Source of the DNA: Mycosarcoma maydis
Lineage: Eukaryota; Basidiomycota; Ustilaginomycetes; Ustilaginales
Direction of reading: 5' to 3'
Length of the DNA stretch: 64,000 bases
Assembly: GCF_000328475.2 (NCBI RefSeq)
Contig: NC_026489.1
Coordinates: 62,001 to 126,000, forward strand
In this document: positions 31,229 to 40,562 of the stretch, in pieces
How the letters are laid out: each line of letters starts with the position of its first letter
How positions within the stretch are numbered: the stretch's first letter is position 1
Position numbers and translations under genes: made by a program
Notes under the pieces: model-generated
Database searches by the model: none
What the model was told of the DNA's origin: nothing
The model's input: the letters and a program-made list of their open reading frames with translations, nothing else

Positions 31229-32435
31229 TCAGGTAACAAGAGTGTGTGGAACGCCAGCAGCGGGTTGCGTGGTGCCAACCGAAGCACGCATGGCGGGATG
31301 AGTACCTACCCTGTTGCTGTCATCGGCGTTGTGGTCAGGCAGAGAACCAATGCGCTCGTGATCCTTCTCCATGTTTTCACGTCTCGGCTCGTGTACATCG
31401 CTGTCTTCTTCCGATCGTTTACCGGATCGCAGACGAAGTGCTCCGTAGTCGCACTTTTTCAGCATACCGAGAAACAAGAAGGCAAAGATAGGTTTGGAGA
31501 AAATGTCCAGAAGACCATACCAGAGGAACTACATCCAGGCAAAGTGCGTTGATGATCATGGGTCAGTGTCCATAAGGCGATGTGTAACGACAACTGTAAC
31601 GACGCCATTCAGAAATCACAAGAGAGCCACTTACCTCAGCGCTTACGCCAATGACGTTTCCACCTTCGCTCAAACCCCAACAGATGGGGTACATTGGCCA
31701 GATGATAGCCAGCAACAGTGAGGCAGCCAGAAAAGCACGGCCAAATCTAGAGCCGAGTCTTCGAGACGAGCGCAAACCCGAAGCAAAGACGTGGTACAAG
31801 ACGTAGCCGAGTGCAGCGCAAGCGAAGGCCTGCAAGAATTGGAAATGCAAAAAAGAAAATACAAACACTTCTTTAGTAGGAATCATTGACGGCATTCAAT
31901 GGACTTGAAGTACAAATACACTTACAAAGTAGCCCCACTTGTATCTGGTTCGGGTCAGAGCACCCAAAAGACCGCAGACGATCATAAGAATGTTGAAGAA
32001 GAGGGTGATGAAGATGATGGACAACGGGAGACCGGTGATGAGTAGCAAGCTGAGCAGAAGAAGAGTCGTAGTGAGCGTCCAGTCGACATAGCGACTGTAC
32101 CAGATCTGGCGCGTTGGGTAACCTCCATAGCCGCCGCCGCGTTGGCTGTTGTGAAGGAACTGTGTCGTGATGGGCGTGGCACCGAGGTCGCTGGCCTGAG
32201 AATACCACGAGATGGTGGAGATTGCAAGTACGGCGGTGAGCAGATAGTGGAAAGTTCTCCTCTTTCTGGGCAGGATGAACGTCCAGACAAGGAGACCGAG
32301 AGTAGAAGCGGCCATGACGCAGAAAACGACCCAACCCCAATCACTTCCCCATCGTCCCAGATGAATATCGGCGTTGGGTGGGTTGACATCGAGAGCTCGA
32401 TTACCGGCGCGTTTGAGCAAGATGTTTGTGAACAT
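31229..32435 (-). CDS. microbial (type I) rhodopsin, three exons
   Basis: Exons 32435-31926, 31829-31635 and 31528-31229, all phase 0; introns of 96 and 106 bp with GTAAGT donors, TACTAA and CACTGAC branch sites, and CAG/TAG acceptors. The product is 334 residues with seven helices. Visible bacteriorhodopsin-equivalent residues: Arg115 and Asp118 in SRYVDWT (R82, D85), Trp214/Tyr217/Pro218/Trp221 in WPMYPICW, then Asp243 and the retinal Schiff-base Lys247 in LDIFSKP. The position of the cytoplasmic proton donor D96 is Ser129 (LLLLSL), which argues against an efficient pump and for a slow or sensory opsin (inference). The hydrophilic C-tail is about 75 residues. The retinal Lys separates it from the opsin-related Hsp30/Yro2 proteins. 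Confidence 0.92.
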
Positions 32436-33366
32436 GTTTACCACAATGCGTTTGGAGAACAAGTCTTGGATGGGGTCAACACGATATAGTTGTAGCTATT
32501 TGGGGAATTTGACAGCGATGCAGAACTTGGTTCGGAAGGAGGCATGAAGTGAGCGTTCGACACATATATCCTCAACGAAGTTGGCTCGGAGCAGAGCACT
32601 CTTCGATTCGATCTGCTTAGCGTTTCAATATGACCTCAGCTTCACAGCGAGTTGATGCAATCTTCAATGTGCGTAGATTGTCTTTGGATCGAAGATGACA
32701 GCAAGACCAGAGTTTCTAGCGCCATTGCGCAACCGCTGATTCACGCACTGCTCAGCATCCACGATTTTGTGATTCCATTGATGCTGCTCCGCTACAGTGC
32801 GTTGTCAGGGTAGACCTCTCTGCCTGTCAGATGCTCTGTCAGCATGGGAACGCAAAATCGCAGAGGGAGTGTGGAGGGCTAAGGGAACCTTTGTTACAAT
32901 CTCGTGAATCGCGCGCAGAACAGGAAATCACAATCGTGAATAACAAGGCATTTCCTCTATCGTGTATTATCGCAACCTCCACCATTTGTGATTGCTGACT
33001 CGTTGCAGGCTTGGAAGCTTACTCAGCGAGCAAAACATGCTCACACAGACACAGCCCACGCCCATCACACTTGCTGAACTCGTTTCGTCAAAAAATGGGA
33101 GAGAGAGGAACAATGGCAAGGATGTGAATGCGGAAAATTGCAGATGATTGCTCAAAAGAAAATGATGCGAGGGAAAAGTGAATCATGAATGGTTTGCGGA
33201 TGGAGCGCGTGGTTACGATGAATTCGAAATGCTTGCAGAGGGAGAAAGTGCATGCTCACGACCCTTGCCTGGAGCGGGTGCGACGAGACAATCGCGAATG
33301 TGAGAGGGACAATGCTGTATGATGCTAGAACAACAAGAGGACGAAATGGAACCTCGGCGAGCAGCG
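32436..33366. other. intergenic between opsin and HEM4
   Basis: No gene is seen. It includes the opsin promoter side (32436-32600) and scattered words such as AATCACAATCGTGAATAAC near 32930. GAGAG-rich stretches lie around 33090-33240. Confidence 0.5.
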
Positions 33367-35247
33367 TTACGTCTTGGAACGAAGACGCAGTTCTACTGCC
33401 TCAATGGCATCCTTGAGTTCTTTAGGACCAGGTTTGGTGGCGACGGCGTCTGGCTCGATGCTCAGGTTCTCCACCATCCAAGCACGTGTGGTGCTGCCAA
33501 GCACCGCAATTCGTGGATACCTGCGTGAGCCGCTTGTCGATGCTTTGCCAATTTTGTTCGCATTGGTAGACACGAAAGTGGTTGTGTTGATTTTATCTTT
33601 CTCGTAGGTCGTCGCTGCTGCTGCTGCTGCCGCTGGGGCTTGGTCGGCTGGCGCCATCCATTTGCGACGTCGGAATTCGTCCAAAGCATAATTGACGCCG
33701 CTGGGCGAGAAGAAGACGATCCAGTCGGGTCGAGCAATGCGCGAAAGTGCGGCACCGCTGCTACCCGCATCAGCGACTGCATTCTTTACCTTGGACCGCA
33801 GCATCTTGAGCACCAGCTCTTCCTCGATCGGATTGATAGGCTCCGGTTCGATACGGGCGGGCGAAGCAATCATCTGGGGCGAGGCACCTGCAGCTGCAGG
33901 AGTAGCGAGGTTTTCGAGGCGTGTATGGGCTGGAGCTTCGGTGTGCGTCATGGTGCTGACACCTAGAGGAGTGCCGATGGAAGGAACATGGCTCAGATTC
34001 TGGTGATGCGGCGTAGTCGAGAAGTTGCGGTTCAGCTCGGAGCAACTCCTGGCTTGTGCGCGGAGATCATCGGCGCTCGATGTTCGACTGGTGTTGGCGC
34101 TTCTGGACAAAGAGGCAGCACGATCTATCGAGGTGATGCTTCCACCGCTTGGGCGCCTGCTGCCATGACTTGGACGCCGGCTTGGAGGTCTCGAGACGAC
34201 TGAAGGCAGCGTCCTTGCAAGCACTTCGCACCCTTCAGCAAAGTGCTCATCAGGGGCCGTCTCGTACACTTGCAATTCCTCAAAAGGGATGGGGCCAGCG
34301 GGTGGTGAAGCTTGGGAGAGCATGTCGGGTACAGTGGAAGCGTTCTTGTCGCCGACCAGGTAGAGGAGTGGGGGTGTCTGCTCCGCCGGAAGCAAAACAG
34401 AGTTCTGAACCAAGATAGACGGCGAGGAAAAGTGACGCACGACATAGCGGGCCAGCGCTTCTCCGGTACCGGTCGCCTCGCCGCCCATGACGAGGCGTGG
34501 ACGCAGCCATGGTGCAAGAGGAACGTTGCGCAGCGCCGAAGAGGTGGCAGGGCCCACGGCAAAGAAAGGCACGCGGTTCCATGGGGTAGGAGAACTGGAC
34601 GAAGTTTTGTTTTTGGAGCGGAGAGTTTCCTGCGCCTTGACGCCAGCCGAGATATATGCTTCGACGGCGCGTTGGCTGGTGACGATCATGCCGCGATACG
34701 GACTGGCGGTGTCGGTGTCATGCGTGCGAGAACCATGCAAGAGACGGTCAACAAAGAGATCTTGATTGACAAACTTGTGGGTGAGGATGGGGAACGAGGT
34801 GACGCAATACTCGATCTCGACCTCGTTGCCGTTTGCGTCTGTGAGATAGGAAAGGTGATGTGTCATGAGACGAGGCTGGTCGTGAATGAATTTGCCCTTG
34901 CGTCTGCCCGTTGCTGAATATGGCAACGCGGTGGATGATGCGTTGTCTGACGAAGGTTTATTGGAAGAGCTTGCGACGACGGCTGCCTGCTGAGACAGAG
35001 CTGTTTTGATGAGATCGAGTGCGCCATTCTCCGCAGTGGAAGAGAGGCAAGGGTTTGAGCCTGTGGACAGGCTTGGTAGTGGTGTCGAAGTTCCGGATTC
35101 GAGGGCAGAGGTTGCAAAGGATGGCAAACAGAAAGAGCCGAAGGCGTCATGATACGGATCGGTGCCTTTGGACATGGACACGGGCGAGCGCAACAGCAAG
35201 ATGGTAACCGGGGGTGGCGGCTCCTCGATGTCGTCGGTGGCAGACAT
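33367..35247 (-). CDS. HEM4: uroporphyrinogen-III synthase with a long internal insertion
   Basis: A 626-residue enzyme that cyclises hydroxymethylbilane with D-ring inversion to give uroporphyrinogen III (haem and sirohaem pathway). The N-terminal half shows VTILLLRSP, FVNQDLFVDRLL, YRGMIVTSQRAVEAY, PFFAVGPATSSAL and VMGGEATGTGEALARYV. The hinge LLYLVGDKNA and LQVYETAPDE follow. The second half resumes at WIVFFSPSGVNYALDEF and ends IAVLGSTTRAWMVENL with KPGPKELKDAI. Between these, roughly 170 Ser/Pro/Arg-rich residues are inserted (RRPSHGSRRPSGGS and onward), so the protein is more than twice the usual ~260-300 residues. The start is the first in-frame ATG (MSATDD). Confidence 0.92.
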   Translation of the reverse strand: MSATDDIEEPPPPVTILLLRSPVSMSKGTDPYHDAFGSFCLPSFATSALESGTSTPLPSLSTGSNPCLSSTAENGALDLIKTALSQQAAVVASSSNKPSSDNASSTALPYSATGRRKGKFIHDQPRLMTHHLSYLTDANGNEVEIEYCVTSFPILTHKFVNQDLFVDRLLHGSRTHDTDTASPYRGMIVTSQRAVEAYISAGVKAQETLRSKNKTSSSSPTPWNRVPFFAVGPATSSALRNVPLAPWLRPRLVMGGEATGTGEALARYVVRHFSSPSILVQNSVLLPAEQTPPLLYLVGDKNASTVPDMLSQASPPAGPIPFEELQVYETAPDEHFAEGCEVLARTLPSVVSRPPSRRPSHGSRRPSGGSITSIDRAASLSRSANTSRTSSADDLRAQARSCSELNRNFSTTPHHQNLSHVPSIGTPLGVSTMTHTEAPAHTRLENLATPAAAGASPQMIASPARIEPEPINPIEEELVLKMLRSKVKNAVADAGSSGAALSRIARPDWIVFFSPSGVNYALDEFRRRKWMAPADQAPAAAAAAATTYEKDKINTTTFVSTNANKIGKASTSGSRRYPRIAVLGSTTRAWMVENLSIEPDAVATKPGPKELKDAIEAVELRLRSKT

Positions 35248-36485
35248 GATGGCGACAATGACGAGCGAGAGCAACAACGACAGTGGCAGTGAAGATCGAT
35301 GACGTTGGCACGGCCGATGGATGGATCCAATGACTGGAATCACTCGAATTGTGATTTCGTGTCAGGTATGCGTCAGAGTCAAGCGTGCGGATATGCGTAC
35401 GCCAACCGGTATGATGGGCGTTTGGAAGAACAAGAATGTAGGGATGGTGAAGGTAGAGGGGCACGTGGTGTGAGGCAGCAGACGCGAACCAACACTTGCG
35501 AGGGGCCGTCAAGGCAGAGGAACGAGACGAAGGATGGTGAAGTTGATTATGCTGGATCTTAGGGTTGTAAACCACTCATGAATTGTGATTCACGATTCGT
35601 GGATCGGTGCGATGGGCTTTGGACCATGTGATGTGCAGTCGTGAGTGAGAGGCTCGCCCTTCCGCAGTGTCTGCACGCTCGAAATAGCATTTCCACGGTC
35701 GGATGAATCACGAATGTGAATCACGAATGTGCATGTGATGTGGGCGCTTCCTGTTCCGTGTTGATTCGCGCAGCGCAACATCATGGCGCAGCCGTGAGTG
35801 TGATTGAGTACGCAGCCATCTGCACAATTTCGTCTTGCAAGATTCGTGATTCAGAATCGTGAATTGGTCCATGCGTTGAGTGAATTCGTGGATGCCGTGC
35901 TGCCACAGAGTGTGCTTTACGAGTCGTGATTCTGTGGGCCTCGGATCTCTATTTTTGTCACCCTCGTGGCACTCGTGACTGTGACTCGTGATTCGTAATT
36001 CAAAATCATCTCAAGTTGTGCCTGTCAAAAGTCTCACACCTTGATCCAAAAAATTCCCCAACCGAGACGCACGACTCGACAAATCACGAATCGTGAATAC
36101 GAAGGTCACACAGCGTCTATTTTTTGTTTTTGTTTTTGTTTTTGTTTTGTTGGCACTCCCGATTCGCGATTCGATTTCTGACAAGACTTTGCGATTCATC
36201 CCGCATGATTCGTGATTGGCCTGAAAGTCGTGAGTTGACAAGACGTGCAAACCAAAATCAGGCGATGCGATACCCACAAGAGACCCGATATTGACGATTG
36301 CGGAGAAGCCATTCTCGGATCATAAAATGTGATTCACGATTTGCAACAACCGTCAACGGACAAACACGCACGCACCACAACCAAATCATGAATTCACGCA
36401 GACGACTCGCTGACTTTTTTCTCCCTTCTCTCACCCACCTTCACTCTTCTTCGCGACCATCGCGCAGCATATCACATCTGCAGCA
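35248..36485. other. divergent promoter region HEM4 / ERG26
   Basis: No gene is seen. Both neighbours start at its borders. It contains a TTTTTG tandem repeat (about 36119-36145) and ATTCGTGA words at 35585-35600, 35703-35730, 35850-35870, 36080-36098 and 36205-36216. Confidence 0.55.
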
Positions 36486-37883
36486 ATGTCGACATCATCC
36501 GCATCCGGAGAGGCACACTTTGTCATTGGTGGCGCTGGCTTCCTTGGCTCGCGTATCGTTCTGGCCCTTTGTCAGCGCGGCGAAAAGCACGTTTCAGTCT
36601 TTGATCTTCACCCTCCTCAACACCGCGTCGAAAAGGTCGACTACTTTACCGGCGACATCACATCCGAATCCTCACTGCGAGAAGCTCTGATCCAGGCGCG
36701 CGATAAAGCCGGCATTGAGGCTGGTGCCACGAACGGCGTTGTCATCTACCACACTGCCAGTCCCGTCGCTGGTCTCGGTCCCCAAGTCTACCACAAGGTC
36801 AACGTCGTCGGCACGCAGACCGTCATTGCGGTAGCAAACAAGCCTGAACTTGCCATCACCAAGCTCGTCTTCACGTCCAGTGCAGGCGTCGTCTATGACG
36901 GTCACGATCTGATCAATGTAGATGAGCGTATCCCTTACCCCAAAAAGCCGCTCGACGCGTACAACGACACAAAGGCAAAGGCCGAACAGCTCGTTTTGCA
37001 AGCTAACAGCAAGCAACCAGGAAAGCTGAAAACCGTTGCTATTCGCCCTGCCGGTATCTTTGGTATCGGTGACCGACAAGCGCTCCCCGGCTTCTTCAAC
37101 GTGCTGCGTACGGGCAAGACCAAGTTTCAGATTGGCGACAACAACAACCTCTTTGACTGGACCTACGTTGACAATGTGGTTCACGCACATCTTCTAGCAG
37201 CTGACAAGCTCAACGCTCCCGGATATGCTGCTGACAAATTTGGAGACATCATGATCTCGTCCAAGGTCCTCGCGGATGACCAGCTCGATTCTCAACGTGC
37301 TGTACCCACCAGCGAGGCCAGAGATGACACTCCGACCGGCTCCACCGACTACGCCCGCAAGTTGGCCTCCACTCTAAGTCCCGAGACTCTCAAGCACGAG
37401 CTCAACGTTCGACCCGTGATCCGTAACAAGTACGATCAATTCTTCCACCTCATGAACCCAGACATCGTCAGCCCAGGCAACCCACTTGGTGATCAATTCC
37501 CGCTCGTCGACGAGGCCGTTCCGGTTGCAGGCGAGGCCTTTTTTATCACCAATGGACAGCCCATTCCGTTTTGGGACTTTCCACGCGCATTGTGGGCGGG
37601 CATGGGCCACGTCATGCCAGAATCAAAAGTTTGGAAGCTTTCCAAGGACACAGGGCTCAGCTTGGCCGGTTGGGCTGAAACCTTTGGATGGCTGACCGGC
37701 AGAGAAGTACAATTCACAAAGTATAAGGTGACCTACTCGGCAAGCTCTCGATACTACAACATCGAAAAGGCGCGTAGAGCGCTCGGCTACTCGCCCATCA
37801 TTAGCGTCGAAGAAGGTATTCGAAGAAGTGTCGAGTGGTGGAAGAGCGAGCATCCTGAAGACATTGTTTCAAGCAAAGCTTAG
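36486..37883 (+). CDS. ERG26: sterol-4-alpha-carboxylate 3-dehydrogenase (decarboxylating)
   Basis: A 465-residue member of the 3-beta-hydroxysteroid dehydrogenase (extended SDR) family. It catalyses NAD(P)-dependent oxidative decarboxylation of 4-alpha-carboxysterols in the C-4 demethylation step of ergosterol synthesis at the ER. The nucleotide-binding glycine motif GGAGFLG is at 15-21 and an acidic residue follows in VFDLHPP. The SSA-containing strand VFTSSAGVVYDG and catalytic Tyr159-x3-Lys163 (YNDTK) are present. IRPAGIFGIGDRQALPGF and FDWTYVDNVVHAH are typical of ERG26. An insertion of about 80 residues occurs after residue 250. A hydrophobic/aromatic segment (IPFWDFPRALWAGMGHV) fits membrane association. 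Confidence 0.92.
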   Translation: MSTSSASGEAHFVIGGAGFLGSRIVLALCQRGEKHVSVFDLHPPQHRVEKVDYFTGDITSESSLREALIQARDKAGIEAGATNGVVIYHTASPVAGLGPQVYHKVNVVGTQTVIAVANKPELAITKLVFTSSAGVVYDGHDLINVDERIPYPKKPLDAYNDTKAKAEQLVLQANSKQPGKLKTVAIRPAGIFGIGDRQALPGFFNVLRTGKTKFQIGDNNNLFDWTYVDNVVHAHLLAADKLNAPGYAADKFGDIMISSKVLADDQLDSQRAVPTSEARDDTPTGSTDYARKLASTLSPETLKHELNVRPVIRNKYDQFFHLMNPDIVSPGNPLGDQFPLVDEAVPVAGEAFFITNGQPIPFWDFPRALWAGMGHVMPESKVWKLSKDTGLSLAGWAETFGWLTGREVQFTKYKVTYSASSRYYNIEKARRALGYSPIISVEEGIRRSVEWWKSEHPEDIVSSKA

Positions 37884-38417
37884 TTTTGCTCCCCAAGTCT
37901 TTGCCATGGCGGCTATTCACGCTCGGCTCGGCTCGGTTCGGTTCGACTCGGTTCGACTCGGCTCGAATGTCGGCTATCTATGCTCCACTTTAAGGAGCCA
38001 TGCATATGCTCACACAGTCTCAGCACCACGGCAGCATGCAGACACGCAATGTATCATTTCTTGCAGCAACGTGTACGTGTCCACATTACGTGCAAGGATC
38101 CTGACCGAGTTTGTGACTCGACAGTAATCGTACAACACCATTAAGTCTGAGACTGTGCGATGCGCTGTAGCTGCAATGCGTCCTCTCATGAGACCAACGG
38201 CGCTATCATGTCCAGAGGAGCAAGCACGAGTGACTCGTATCTGCATTGAAAGGTCACACTGAATCGTGAACGAGCGCAAGGAACGAGTGTTGATCAACGT
38301 GGGCGCGCGTCGACACGCCCACAGCGACAAAATCAAATTTGCGTTTAATGTCGTTTAAAATATTTACCGGCCAAGCCGATTGGCCACTTTACCTAGAAGC
38401 TACCGTCACAGTCTCGA

Positions 38418-38465
<48 letters not shown>

Positions 38466-38725
38466 TCCAATCACGAATCACGAATCACGAATCATGAATT
38501 CAGCCAAAACTCAATCTCTTTGTGACTCGGATCAAGTGAGATACGTGATGATTCTTGATTGCGCTGGTAACTAACTACTGCTAATCGACTTAAATGGAGT
38601 GTACACCATAACCGCCTTCGCCCTCCTCTTATCACCCTCTTATCACCCTCTTATCACCCTCTTATCACCCTCTTATCACCCTCATTTTTCCTTGCTTTGT
38701 CTTTTCTCACACTGTGGCAGGCAAG
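37884..38725. repeat. intergenic with CGGTTCGACT, GA and TTATCACCCTC microsatellites
   Basis: No gene is supported. A CTCGGTTCGACT-type decamer repeat lies at about 37920-37968, a GA run at 38424-38460, AATCACGA words at 38468-38498, and an 11-bp tandem repeat (CCTCTTATCAC) at about 38630-38684. The sequence CACTGTGGCAG just before the next start looks like a 3' splice site, so an upstream non-coding or short exon is possible. Confidence 0.6.
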
Positions 38726-40123
38726 ATGGTAGTCCGGCTGCCGCTCGAGGAGCGTATTGCCGCTCATCGACAGGCGTTGCTGTCTAAACCATTTCCGGGT
38801 TTCGGACACGCGCTCAAGCCATACTACGGATTCGACCCTTCCTATGTTCCGCTCAACAACGGCTCCTTCGGCGCTTGTCCCATCTACGTGCTCGACATCA
38901 TCAAAGAGTTACTCGACGAGGCTGAACGCCGACCCGATGTGTTCCTGCGCAAACAGTACCAGTCGTTGCTCGACCATGCGCGCAAGGAGGTAGCCGGAAT
39001 TGTGAGATGCGACGTCGCCGATCTCGTGTTTGTCAACAACGCCACGTCTGGAGTCAATGCTATCCTCCGCGGTCTAAACGGGACATGGAAGAAGCGAGAT
39101 GCTATTCTGGTGTACGATACGGTGTACGGCGCCTGTGGTAAAACGGCACAGTACATTGTCGATTCCAATCCCAGCTTCGAGCTGCAACTGGTCACGCTGC
39201 CGCTCAGCTACCCGCTCACACACGACGAGGTGCTTGCCAAGACCAAGCAGACCATCTTGGATGCCGAATCTAAAGGCATCAAGATCCGTGTTGGAATCGT
39301 CGATGCCATCAGCTCGGTTCCTGGTGTCATTGTCCCATGGGAAAAGATCACGACATTGTTTCGTCAGCATGGCATCTTGTCGCTCATCGATGGTGCGCAT
39401 GCGGTGGGTCAGATCCCGTTGAATTTGAGACAAGCCGACCCGGACTTCTTTATCTCCAACTGCCACAAGTGGCTCTCGGCACATCGAGGATGTGCTTTCC
39501 TTTATGCACCGAAACGCAACCAGCAGTTCGCTCAGGCCATCCCCACGTCCCATTTCTACCTCTCACCCAACGTGCCCAAGTCAAATGCACCGGACCTTAT
39601 CCCAACAAACGCGCCAAGCAACTGGGTCGCTACTTGGGAGTGGACGGGGACCATTGATCTGTCCAACTATCTCAGCGTTCCCGCTGCCATTGAGTTCCGC
39701 AAATGGATGGGAGGGGAAGATGCGGTCATGCAGCACAACGCCCAACTCGCACGCAGAGCAGGAGAGATCGTTTCGAGCCGTCTTGGGAAAGGTTCAGAGG
39801 TGATGGAGATAGAGACCCCGACCGAATCCGAAAGACTCACTGCGAGCATGGTCAATATCTCGGTCCCCATCACTCTGCCCAAATCCTCTTCGAACTTGTC
39901 TGCAGAGGAGGTCAATGTACAGCTCGATGTTTTGGCAACCAAGCTCCAAACGCGCCTCGCCAACGAACACGACACGTTTGTCATGTTCCGCCCTCACGCC
40001 AACAAAATTTGGATCCGTCTTTCAGCTCAGGTCTGGTTGGAAGAGAAGGACTTTGAATGGGTGGCTGACAAGATTGCCCAGATGATTCTGGAGGAGGAGC
40101 TGCAATCCAAGGCTTCTGTATAG
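38726..40123 (+). CDS. class-V PLP-dependent enzyme, isopenicillin-N-epimerase/EGT2-like
   Basis: A 465-residue fold-type I PLP enzyme. The start region carries the family signature VPLNNGSFGACPIYV, then FVNNATSGVNAILRG (cofactor-phosphate site), LIDGAHAVGQ with Asp222 contacting the pyridine nitrogen, and SNCHKWLSAHRGCAF with Lys248 as the Schiff-base lysine. No N-terminal target signal is seen. Fungal members of this shape include Egt2, the hercynylcysteine-sulfoxide lyase of ergothioneine synthesis, and unassigned epimerase-like proteins; sequence alone does not settle which. The ATG used is the first in frame. A possible acceptor site directly before it leaves open a missed first exon. 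Confidence 0.85.
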   Translation: MVVRLPLEERIAAHRQALLSKPFPGFGHALKPYYGFDPSYVPLNNGSFGACPIYVLDIIKELLDEAERRPDVFLRKQYQSLLDHARKEVAGIVRCDVADLVFVNNATSGVNAILRGLNGTWKKRDAILVYDTVYGACGKTAQYIVDSNPSFELQLVTLPLSYPLTHDEVLAKTKQTILDAESKGIKIRVGIVDAISSVPGVIVPWEKITTLFRQHGILSLIDGAHAVGQIPLNLRQADPDFFISNCHKWLSAHRGCAFLYAPKRNQQFAQAIPTSHFYLSPNVPKSNAPDLIPTNAPSNWVATWEWTGTIDLSNYLSVPAAIEFRKWMGGEDAVMQHNAQLARRAGEIVSSRLGKGSEVMEIETPTESERLTASMVNISVPITLPKSSSNLSAEEVNVQLDVLATKLQTRLANEHDTFVMFRPHANKIWIRLSAQVWLEEKDFEWVADKIAQMILEEELQSKASV

Positions 40124-40562
40124 AATAGACCGAAGCGTGCCTTGTTTCGTTCAGATGGAAAAGTAAAGTCAATTAAACAGTACTTGAAAGACAAAAGCCT
40201 TCCCAAAGTTAGCTGCAGAGTTCAAGAGACTCTATTGTTTGACGTCTCGCATCGCCGTCTGTTCGGGCTGGGTGTCGGGTTAACAATGACAGGACCGAAT
40301 CAGGAGCCGTGAGTCTGGAGTAAGAAAAGGACCGTAGCACCGCAACTCACGACTTGGTCGCGAGTTCCAGCTTACATTTCCTGCAAGCGAGCTGCCAAGT
40401 TAGAGCTGCCTCGATCAAAGCACGTTTCGTGTTTGGTTTCTTCTTTCCGGCGCAACGGTCTCTGGCGGCGGGCTGAGCATGCGTTGCTTCTTACTAATAA
40501 TGACTGTATTGAGTGAGCACAGTAGATGACGTTGGCGTCTTGTGATTCACGACGTCGAGCTC
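40124..40562. other. convergent intergenic region
   Basis: Lies between two converging stops. No gene is seen; it holds the 3' flanks of both genes. Confidence 0.5.

Noticed and set aside
37919..37970. tRNA B-box (GGTTCGACTC) suggesting a tRNA gene
   Set aside because: The word is part of a tandem decamer repeat; no A-box or cloverleaf is seen. I found no convincing tRNA or rRNA gene in the window.
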